Below, one piece after another: positions 52,700 through 58,987 of a stretch of DNA of 64,000 nucleotides. The translations under genes were made by a program, and so were the position numbers. This DNA comes from Phragmitibacter sp965284365 (GTDB taxonomy: Bacteria; Verrucomicrobiota; Verrucomicrobiia; Verrucomicrobiales; Verrucomicrobiaceae), in contig OZ260079.1 in the NCBI GenBank assembly GCA_965284365.1, positions 248,001-312,000 of the forward strand, written 5' to 3'. A model generated the notes under the pieces. The model made no database searches. It was not told where the DNA came from and saw only the letters and a list, made by a program, of their open reading frames with translations. How positions within the stretch are numbered: the stretch's first letter is position 1; the number at the start of each line of letters is the position of its first letter.

Positions 52700-53308
52700 A
52701 TGCCGCAGGTAGATTATCCTACTCCAATCCGGGAACTCATTCTGCGGATGAAGTCGCTGCCTGGCTTGGGCCCGCGCAGCGCGGAGCGGCTCGTGCTTTG
52801 GCTGATGGGCCGTGGCTCACATTCTCTGGGTGAACTGGCTGCGGCTTTGGGTCATCTGCAAGAGCGTGTGGGCATGTGTTCTGAGTGTGGCTTCTTTATC
52901 GATCAAGGACAGGAATGTCAGTTGTGCGCGAATCCCGCGCGGAATGCGCACCTGCTTTGTGTGGTGGAGGAAGCCGCCGATGTGCTACGGCTGGAACGCA
53001 GCCGGGCGTATAGCGGATTGTATCATGTGCTGGGAGGCAAGCTGTCGCCTTTGGATAATATCTCCCCTGCTGATCTGCGCATTGATGAGCTGGTGAGCCG
53101 CGTGGAGAAGCTGCATCCTGACGAAGTCATTCTGGCCGTGGGGGCGGATGTGGAAGGCGAAGCGACGGCGAATTATCTGGCAGAGCTTCTGCGAGGGTCA
53201 GGGGTGAAGTTGACGAGGCTGGCGCAGGGTATGCCGGCGGGAGGGGGGTTGGATCACGTGGATGAGATGACGCTGCATCATGCGCTGAGTGGGAGACGGA
53301 GTGTGTAG
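52700..53308 (+). CDS. recR: Recombination protein RecR
   Basis: A 202-residue RecR, acting with RecF/RecO in loading RecA at single-strand gaps. Features: helix-hairpin-helix LPGLGPRSAERLVLWLM, the C4 zinc finger CSECGFFIDQGQECQLC, a Toprim domain LLCVVEEAADVLRLERSRAY and VILAVGADVEGEATANYL, and the Walker-like GMPAGGGLDHVDEMTL end. ATG 52700 is preceded by GGGAG (52692-52696). Length and domain order are normal. Confidence 0.95.
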   Translation: MPQVDYPTPIRELILRMKSLPGLGPRSAERLVLWLMGRGSHSLGELAAALGHLQERVGMCSECGFFIDQGQECQLCANPARNAHLLCVVEEAADVLRLERSRAYSGLYHVLGGKLSPLDNISPADLRIDELVSRVEKLHPDEVILAVGADVEGEATANYLAELLRGSGVKLTRLAQGMPAGGGLDHVDEMTLHHALSGRRSV

Positions 53309-53351
53309 TGTTTGAGGGGGACGTAGAGTCGCCTGAGTGTCTACCGCCAAA

Positions 53352-53467
53352 GCTGCGTCCAGCCGCAGCACTCCAAACGGCTTCGCCCGAGACGGAGCGT
53401 AAGGCGGGCATGGTGTTAGGAGTATGCTGGCTCCGCGCCCGTCCACAAAGCGGCAGCAAGCTGCCGC
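53352..53467. repeat. Pair of hairpin repeats downstream of recR
   Basis: Two imperfectly related hairpins: GCTGCG/CGCAGC (53352-53369) followed by ACTCCA, and GCGGCAGCAAGCTGCCGC (53450-53467) followed by AATCCA. On the minus strand the second hairpin is followed by TTTGT and could help terminate the channel gene at 53544. A similar unit recurs at 56123-56149. Confidence 0.55.
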
Positions 53468-53543
53468 AATCCAGACCGGAGGCGTTGGGTGTTTGAGATG
53501 TTTGGGCTCGGGAAGTCTTTCCGAGCTTCCCAATCGCGAGAGA

Positions 53544-54611
53544 TTACAGTTCGTCGCCGAACCACTTCTTGCGCAGTTCCATGCCGACTCCGCGTTCCTG
53601 AAGATCGAGGAGGGCGCGGTTGATGCGCTCGCGAAGGGGGCTGTCCTGCTGGAGGGCAAAGGCGTAGTTTTGGGTTTCGAAGACGGACCCAATCATTTGC
53701 AGTTTTTCGTCACCGGCTTTTTTGACGGCGTATTGGAGCAATGGGGCGTCATAGACGACGGCGTCCACTTTTCCCGCCTTCAGCGCGGCCACGCAATCAT
53801 CGACGGTGGTGAAAGGTAAGACCTTGACCCCGCGAGCCTCAAGCCAAGTGGCCGAAGTGCTACCCTGAATTGTAGCGACATTGCGGCCGGGAAGGTCACT
53901 TGGGCCATTGATGTCTCCTTTGAGGGAGTTCACGGTGAGCGTGGTCGTGAAGGAAGCGGTGAGCAAGGAGACGAGCACAATGCTGAGAAGCATCCAGATG
54001 ATGGCGACAATGCGGCCAGGAACGCCGACGGGGCCTTTGTTGTCCGCGCCGCCGACGAGGAGGGTGCTGATGGTCCACCAGAAGGATTCCCACATGCCCT
54101 TCTTGTAGTCTTCCGGCCACATGTCGCCATTGACCTTGTGCTCATACATCCAGACAAAATGGGAGATAACGAGCATGGCCAAGACCAAGAGCAGGAACAT
54201 GCCGATAAGCTTGAAGTTGAGAAGCCCGGAGACGAGCTGCCCCAGGGTGTCGGCGAACGATGCGGTGCCGCCTGCAACGAGGATCTGCAGGCCTGACTCA
54301 TAAAAGGGCTGGGAGAAGTCGATGTCTGCTTCACGCTTAGCCGTGACGCTGAGGGCACCCACGCCCACGTCCGTCGTCTTGGCTTTGAGCGCATCGATCA
54401 TCTCCTGCGCGGTGCCGAGGGCAGCAACGTCAGATTCCAAACCCGCTTCCTGAGCAACGGCCTGCCAGAGTTCCATGGCATAGCCAACGCGCCGACCCTG
54501 TTGCTCAAAGGAGAATGGCTCGATGTTGCGGGTGACAACGCGGACCTTTTCGGCCGAGGCGACTTGAGTGAAGAGGAGAAGGGAGGCGAGAAAGCTGAAG
54601 AGATAGCGCAT
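53544..54611 (-). CDS. Glutamate-receptor-like ligand-gated ion channel
   Basis: A 355-residue protein with the plan of prokaryotic ionotropic glutamate receptors (GluR0). Signal peptide (1-20), ligand lobe S1 (about 21-125) with VGALSVTAKREADIDFSQPF holding the amino-acid-binding Arg, M1 (about 134-154), pore loop (WESFWWTISTLLVGGADNK, 174-192), M2 (about 199-222, ending LLTASFTTTL, which corresponds to the SYTANLAAF gating motif), and lobe S2 (about 230-355). The pore loop lacks the K+ filter TVGYG: LVGGAD is present instead, so ion selectivity is open. The neighbours do not suggest a pathway. Confidence 0.87.
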   Translation of the reverse strand: MRYLFSFLASLLLFTQVASAEKVRVVTRNIEPFSFEQQGRRVGYAMELWQAVAQEAGLESDVAALGTAQEMIDALKAKTTDVGVGALSVTAKREADIDFSQPFYESGLQILVAGGTASFADTLGQLVSGLLNFKLIGMFLLLVLAMLVISHFVWMYEHKVNGDMWPEDYKKGMWESFWWTISTLLVGGADNKGPVGVPGRIVAIIWMLLSIVLVSLLTASFTTTLTVNSLKGDINGPSDLPGRNVATIQGSTSATWLEARGVKVLPFTTVDDCVAALKAGKVDAVVYDAPLLQYAVKKAGDEKLQMIGSVFETQNYAFALQQDSPLRERINRALLDLQERGVGMELRKKWFGDEL

Positions 54612-54805
54612 AGAGGGTATGCTTGGAAGATGCGCTGCCCCTTAATACGATCTGGGAGAGAGTCAAATGAGAGATGACTCATCCTCGTGCTGAGGAGGGG
54701 CGCTACTCCCCTGCCCCGGCCTCTGACACGAGAGCCAAAGCATAGCACTGCTTGCATCCGGCGGGGTTTTCGGCATGATGCCGTCCCCAAGTCCCCTCTA
54801 ACGGT

Positions 54806-56041
54806 ATGGCCTACATCAACGACAATTTCCTCAAGCTCAAAGCCGGTTATCTCTTCCCAGAGATCGCCCGGCGCGTCAAAGCATTCACCGAGAGCAATCC
54901 CGAAGCTGCCAAGCGGCTCATCCGCTGCGGGATCGGCGATGTGACGGAGCCACTTCCCGAAGCGGTGCGTTATGCCATGCATGAAGCCGTGGATGAGATG
55001 GGCGATCGTGGCACCTTCCACGGTTACGGCCCGGAGCAAGGTTATGAATTTCTGCGGCAGGCGATTGCCCAGATGGACTACAAGGATCGCGGTCTGGATG
55101 TGGAAGCTGATGAGATTTTCATCAGCGACGGTTCCAAGTGCGATACCGGCAACATCCTCGACATCTTCGGCAAAGGGAATGTCATCGCCATCACCGACCC
55201 GGTTTACCCGGTGTATGTGGATACCAACGTGATGGCCGGCAACACGGGCGATGCGGATGAGTCCGGCGCCTATGCGGGACTGCTCTATCTCAAGTGCAAT
55301 CCTGAAAACGGCTTCGTGGCGTCTCCGCCGGAGGAGCGCGCAGATATCGTTTATCTCTGCTATCCAAACAATCCGACCGGGGCAGTGGCCACGAGACAAC
55401 AGCTCACGGATTGGGTGAACTATGCTCTGCGGCACGGCAGCATCCTGCTCTTCGATGCGGCTTATGAGGCGTTCATCCAGGATCCCGAACTGCCCCGCAG
55501 CATCTATGAAATCCCGGGCGCGCGTGATTGTGCGATCGAGTTCCGCAGCTTCTCCAAGAACGGCGGATTCACCGGCGTGCGTTGCGCATTCACCGTGATC
55601 CCGAAGACCTTGATTGGTCTGAAAGAAGATGGGACCACTCAAGCCCTGCATCCGCTCTGGAGCCGCCGTCACAGCACGAAGTTCAATGGCGCGAGCTACG
55701 TCGTGCAGCGGGGCGCGGAAGCGCTTTATACGGAAGAGGGCAAGTCCCAGATAAAAGCGCTGATCGAGCACTACATGGGCAATGCCGCCCTGCTGGTGCA
55801 GGCCTGCCGTGATGCGGGCTTGCCGGTCTTCGGCGGCGTCAATGCTCCTTATGTCTGGGTGGGCTGTCCCAACGGGCTGACGAGCTGGCAGATGTTCGAC
55901 AAGATGCTGAACGAAGCCAATGTGGTCATCACGCCTGGCAGCGGCTTCGGCAGCGCGGGTGAAGGTTTCTTCCGCATTAGTGCCTTCAACAGCCGCGCGA
56001 ATGTCGAGGAAGTGTGCCGTAGGCTGGCGGCGCTGGTGTGA
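54806..56041 (+). CDS. dapL: LL-diaminopimelate aminotransferase
   Basis: A 411-residue PLP aminotransferase converting tetrahydrodipicolinate directly to LL-diaminopimelate in lysine and peptidoglycan synthesis. It has the DapL beginning MAYINDNFLKLKAGYLFPEI, IRCGIGDVTEPLPEAVRYAM, VYLCYPNNPTGAVATRQQL, and the Schiff-base Lys in FRSFSKNGGFTGVRCAF. Length matches the family, and DapL is the diaminopimelate route in Chlamydiae and other PVC bacteria. It is a single gene divergent from the channel gene. Confidence 0.93.
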   Translation: MAYINDNFLKLKAGYLFPEIARRVKAFTESNPEAAKRLIRCGIGDVTEPLPEAVRYAMHEAVDEMGDRGTFHGYGPEQGYEFLRQAIAQMDYKDRGLDVEADEIFISDGSKCDTGNILDIFGKGNVIAITDPVYPVYVDTNVMAGNTGDADESGAYAGLLYLKCNPENGFVASPPEERADIVYLCYPNNPTGAVATRQQLTDWVNYALRHGSILLFDAAYEAFIQDPELPRSIYEIPGARDCAIEFRSFSKNGGFTGVRCAFTVIPKTLIGLKEDGTTQALHPLWSRRHSTKFNGASYVVQRGAEALYTEEGKSQIKALIEHYMGNAALLVQACRDAGLPVFGGVNAPYVWVGCPNGLTSWQMFDKMLNEANVVITPGSGFGSAGEGFFRISAFNSRANVEEVCRRLAALV

Positions 56042-56122
56042 GAAAGATAAGGGCGCGGTGTTAGGTCAGGGGAAGTCCGACCCTGGCCCTCCGCGTCGGA
56101 GCTTTGCTCCTCCGACCATAAG

Positions 56123-56149
56123 GCGGTATCTGGACGCTACCGCACTCCA
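56123..56149. repeat. Hairpin repeat downstream of dapL
   Basis: GCGGTA / TACCGC (6-bp arms, 9-base loop) followed at once by ACTCCA, as in the recR-side copies at 53352-53467. A neighbouring GTCGGAG...CTCCTCCGAC hairpin (56095-56116) lies just before it. The different arms with a shared flank suggest a dispersed structural repeat. Confidence 0.5.
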
Positions 56150-56175
56150 CAACTGCGCGAACTCAGGGGAGGACA

Positions 56176-56706
56176 TTATTCGGCTCCGGCGCCAATGAAG
56201 ATGGACGATACGGCGCCGGACTTAAACTCGAAGACCACGCCGCCATAGACGGTGCCGGCCACGAAGGTATTTCCTTTCACTGTGGATTCTTTGTCCTCGA
56301 AGGTCCCATAGGCCTTGCGCACGGCTGCCTCGGAGTCACCGATCTTGATGCCGCGCTTGGTGGCGAGTTTGCTGGGAGAGGTTGCCGTCAGCATGAGGAC
56401 GGACTTTTTGCCGCCCTTCTTTTCGGAGGCCATTTGCAGGCTCAAGCCGAGGGCGGGATAACTCCAGGTTTCTACAAAGTCGCCGGTGGCACCCCATTCT
56501 TCCTCCTTGCCGACCTTCGCTGGCTTGCCCAAAGCGGTTTGGACTTTTTCTGCGGGAAGAGAGAGCTTCAAGCTGCCGAGGGTCTCCTCCTTCATGAGAG
56601 CGAAACCTTTCTCCGCCTGATCCTCTGCCGATGCGGGGCTTAAGGGAAACAGAGTGAGCACGAGACTGAGCAATGCCAAAAAACGGAGCGGGTTCTTCTT
56701 TTGCAT
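56176..56706 (-). CDS. Small secreted protein of unknown function
   Basis: A 176-residue protein with a signal peptide (MQKKNPLRFLALLSLVLTLF, ending near PASAEDQ). The mature part has the pattern of paired strand-helix units: ETLGSLKLSLPAEKVQTALG and then GIKIGDSEAAVRKAYGTFED. This recalls SmpA/BamE-like or IGDSxxxVxKxYG two-repeat beta folds, but I cannot name a family. It converges on dapL and follows a terminator of the gene at 56832. Confidence 0.7.
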   Translation of the reverse strand: MQKKNPLRFLALLSLVLTLFPLSPASAEDQAEKGFALMKEETLGSLKLSLPAEKVQTALGKPAKVGKEEEWGATGDFVETWSYPALGLSLQMASEKKGGKKSVLMLTATSPSKLATKRGIKIGDSEAAVRKAYGTFEDKESTVKGNTFVAGTVYGGVVFEFKSGAVSSIFIGAGAE

Positions 56707-56748
56707 AGCCTACTAAGTGGCCGCTCCCACCCGGATGTTCAAGCAAAC

Positions 56749-56786
56749 AAAAAGCCCGCTCCGCCATGCAAAGGCGGACGCGGGCT
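56749..56786 (-). terminator. Rho-independent terminator of the small lipoprotein gene
   Basis: On the minus strand a near-perfect stem (AGCCCGCGTCCGCC pairing with GGCGGAGCGGGCT) with a 7-base loop is followed by TTTTT, about 45 bases after the stop of the gene at 56832. Confidence 0.8.
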
Positions 56787-56831
56787 GATTTGTGAGCCGT
56801 AGTTATCTACGGTTAAAAGCGCAGTTCGGAG

Positions 56832-57089
56832 TTAGCGAACTTGAACCACACGATTTTCAGTTTCGTATGGGCTTTCGGAAAGAACGACGCGGCGTTCGAT
56901 GAAGCGCTTGTTGCCGAGATCAAATGTGCGTTCTGAGACAACGCGCTCAGGGACAGGTGTTAGCCGGGGGTCCGTATTCACGGTATCCGAAGGGCTGTTG
57001 CTAAACTCCCCGGTAGAAGAGCACTGTGTTAACAGGGCCAAAGCACAGGCCGCGGAGAGGCCGAGTGTAAGAGTCGATAGTTTTTTCAT
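56832..57089 (-). CDS. Small lipoprotein of unknown function
   Basis: An 85-residue protein with signal peptide and lipobox (MKKLSTLTLGLSAACALALL, then TQC), so it is probably acylated at that Cys. The mature part is charged, containing RLTPVPERVVSERTFDLGNK and RFIERRVVLSESP. ATG 57089 is used rather than a TTG upstream. It has its own terminator and appears to be monocistronic. I do not recognise a family; it may be a surface or envelope lipoprotein. Confidence 0.75.
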   Translation of the reverse strand: MKKLSTLTLGLSAACALALLTQCSSTGEFSNSPSDTVNTDPRLTPVPERVVSERTFDLGNKRFIERRVVLSESPYETENRVVQVR

Positions 57090-57203
57090 AGGGGTCAATG
57101 GGTTTAAGGTTTGCCATCCTTACTTCGAATGAAAACAGGTCCCCGGCGGTACAAAAAGAAATAAAGGGAAATATTCAAAATTTTGCGTCGCAGAAACGCG
57201 GGC

Positions 57204-57241
57204 AAAAAATTGGGCCGGAGGAACTCCCATTCCTCCGGCCC
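57204..57241 (-). terminator. Strong Rho-independent terminator of the candidate small RNA
   Basis: A perfect 12-bp GC-rich stem with a 6-base loop, then AA and six T on the minus strand. It is too far from any minus-strand protein stop to be explained by one without the small RNA. Confidence 0.8.
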
Positions 57242-57344
57242 TGGCATCAACCTCAACACACATCCTGCTTGCGCAGGATAATTGGACAACAACCAATCAC
57301 TCTCAAGAGACACAGTGGAGTGGCATTTCGCGCACAACACTGTC
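57204..57344 (-). ncRNA. Candidate small RNA, about 140 nt
   Basis: On the minus strand a promoter-like pair is followed by three structures in order: an ACAGTG/CACTGT stem (57312-57343), an ATCCTGC GCAA GCAGGAT hairpin with a GNRA tetraloop (57262-57279), and a perfect 12-bp terminator stem GGGCCGGAGGAA / TTCCTCCGGCCC with a 6-base loop, followed by AATTTTTT (57204-57241). It does not show the SRP motif or an obvious 6S or tmRNA layout. Function is unknown. Confidence 0.5.
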
Positions 57345-57350
57345 AGAGGA

Positions 57351-57380
57351 TTTAGAGTGCCTGGGAGTGCCTTTGTTCAA
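57351..57380 (-). promoter_or_regulatory. Promoter-like elements of the candidate small RNA
   Basis: TTGAAC (57380-57375) and TCTAAA (57356-57351) on the minus strand are separated by 18 bases, giving a start near 57344. Both differ from the sigma70 consensus by two bases. Confidence 0.4.
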
Positions 57381-57400
57381 AGAATTGGAAAAGATTTTTT

Positions 57401-57449
57401 AAAAACCTGTTTTGCCTAGGTAACAAGCCTCGGAAGTTACCCTGGCAGG
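57401..57449 (-). terminator. Likely terminator of the propeller dehydrogenase gene
   Basis: On the minus strand GCCAGGGTAAC pairs with GTTACCTAGGC across an 11-base loop (one mismatch and one wobble). The stem can extend by CCTG/CAGG past an AAAA bulge, and TTTTT then follows, about 24-72 bases after the stop at 57473. Confidence 0.5.
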
Positions 57450-57472
57450 GCACATTCTTTGATCCGGAGGAG

Positions 57473-58960
57473 TTATTTTTTTGGCAGGCGATTCAACGTG
57501 TAAAAGGCCATGTCATGAACCAGCGGGGCGGAGTCCGTAGAGAGGACATTTTTTACCTTTAGCTCGTGTACATAGCCTTCGCGCAGACCGGTGCAATGAA
57601 GGCGAACGCCTTTCCCGCCGTCGAGAAGTTCTACTCGTTCCACTGGGACTGGCTGAGTCTGCACCTCGTCACTCCCATACTTCTGGTGGTAGAGGTAAGT
57701 GTAGCTGGTCATGCTGAAATTCGCCGGGTCGGCGGCGAGTTTGGCGTTTACTGGCTGGGTAAAGATGAGACGGAAGCCGTCCGGTTGTGCTTCCATCTTT
57801 TCGATTTCAAACGGCACGCGTCCGGTGAACGAAATCTTTTCCAGTCCGAAGGAGCGGGTGCCCTGGGAGTTCCAGCCGCGGTTTGACTCGCCTACCAGGA
57901 GGGAGCCATCCGGGAGGAAAGCCAAGCTGAGGGCAGCGCTCTGCAGTCCGCCCAAAAAATTGAAAACCGCGCCTTGGTATTCGCCTTCCACTTTCTCCAA
58001 AAACACCCGAGTTACTCCAGAAAGGACAAATTCACCGACGAAAAGCTGATTCTGGAAGGGGCCGAATTTCCCACCCGTCTTGTCACAGGTGAAGCCGGTG
58101 GGGCTTTGGCCAGCTTTGACATAAGGGAACCATACCGCAGGTAGGGCAAAGCCTGGCACTTGGTGAACAGCTTCTGCTACAGTGATTTCCTGCGGCAATA
58201 CGCCGGGGAATTTCACCGGCGAGTTAGGACGCTTGGTGTCTTCCACGGCTTCCCCGTGACCAAAGAACACGCCTTTACGCAAATGCATGAGGGGGTTGGT
58301 GCCCCACCAGTTGCCCTGTTGATCCGTGCAGAAGACGTCGCCCTCTGCGTTGTTGCCGATGCCGCAGGGGGAGCGTAGGCCAGCGCACATGGGTTCCAGC
58401 ACCCCTTTGGGATTGAGAGCCATGGCCCAGCCTCGCCAGGGTTTCTCCGTGGCATAGTTGCCGGGGAGTTTCACCGGCTGCCCCATGGAGGCGTTCAGCG
58501 TGAACCAGAGATAACCTTCTTTGTCTTTCACCGGGCCGTACGCGTACTCGTGGTAGTTTCCGCTGACTCCCCAGCCTTTGGCCATGGCGAGGTATTCATC
58601 CGCGACGCCGTCTTTGTCCGTGTCGCGCAGGCGGGTCATTTCCGCCCGCTGCATGACGATGAGATCGCCCTGGTGATACAAGAGGCCCAGAGGTTCGTGT
58701 AGGCCGGAAGCGAAAAGCTTATAACCAACCGCCTTTGGGTCGGCGGGGTTTGCTTCAGGATGTTCCAGCACCCAGACTTCCCCCTTACGCACGCTGATGG
58801 CGACTTTGCCATCCGGCAGTACCGCGATGCCGCTGGCCTCCAGCTTGATGTGATCCGGCAGGCGAAATGAGGTGACGGTGTAGGGCGGCTCTGCTGCGGG
58901 TTGGGCCGCAAGAGGCACACTCAGTGAGCAAACGAGAATAGCAAAGAGCCAGGACTTCAT
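57473..58960 (-). CDS. PVC-type beta-propeller dehydrogenase-like secreted protein
   Basis: A 495-residue exported protein (signal MKSWLFAILVCSLSVPLAAQ). The body is a six-bladed beta-propeller as in sorbosone/glucose dehydrogenases and the PVC-specific propeller proteins: EASGIAVLPDGKVAISVRKG, TRLRDTDKDGVADEYLAMAK (a Ca-binding-like DxDxDG loop), AGLRSPCGIGNNAEGDVFCT, and AALSLAFLPDGSLLVGESNR. It follows the pentaheme-type cytochrome gene by 27 bases on the same strand, so the pair may form a substrate dehydrogenase plus electron acceptor. Substrate unknown. Confidence 0.85.
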   Translation of the reverse strand: MKSWLFAILVCSLSVPLAAQPAAEPPYTVTSFRLPDHIKLEASGIAVLPDGKVAISVRKGEVWVLEHPEANPADPKAVGYKLFASGLHEPLGLLYHQGDLIVMQRAEMTRLRDTDKDGVADEYLAMAKGWGVSGNYHEYAYGPVKDKEGYLWFTLNASMGQPVKLPGNYATEKPWRGWAMALNPKGVLEPMCAGLRSPCGIGNNAEGDVFCTDQQGNWWGTNPLMHLRKGVFFGHGEAVEDTKRPNSPVKFPGVLPQEITVAEAVHQVPGFALPAVWFPYVKAGQSPTGFTCDKTGGKFGPFQNQLFVGEFVLSGVTRVFLEKVEGEYQGAVFNFLGGLQSAALSLAFLPDGSLLVGESNRGWNSQGTRSFGLEKISFTGRVPFEIEKMEAQPDGFRLIFTQPVNAKLAADPANFSMTSYTYLYHQKYGSDEVQTQPVPVERVELLDGGKGVRLHCTGLREGYVHELKVKNVLSTDSAPLVHDMAFYTLNRLPKK

Positions 58961-58987
58961 GAGACAGACAAAGGGGGTGCGGCGATT

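Larger units (their letters stand above)
57090..57472. other. Intergenic region holding the small RNA and a terminator
   Basis: No protein gene is credible here. A minus-strand frame at 57104-57340 is interrupted by a strong terminator hairpin and has no family features. The stretch contains the candidate small RNA (57204-57344), its promoter (57351-57380) and the terminator of the propeller gene (57401-57449). The left 100 bases are the AT-rich upstream region of the small lipoprotein gene. Confidence 0.6.

Noticed and set aside
57104..57340. 78-codon minus-strand open frame with a CxxCH-like start
   Set aside because: It runs through a perfect terminator hairpin and a T-run, lacks a ribosome binding site and has no heme-protein context.
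57204..57344. Identifying the small RNA as 6S, SRP RNA or tmRNA
   Set aside because: No SRP GGAAG-type helix 8 motif, no tRNA-like domain and no large central bubble as in 6S RNA can be seen.
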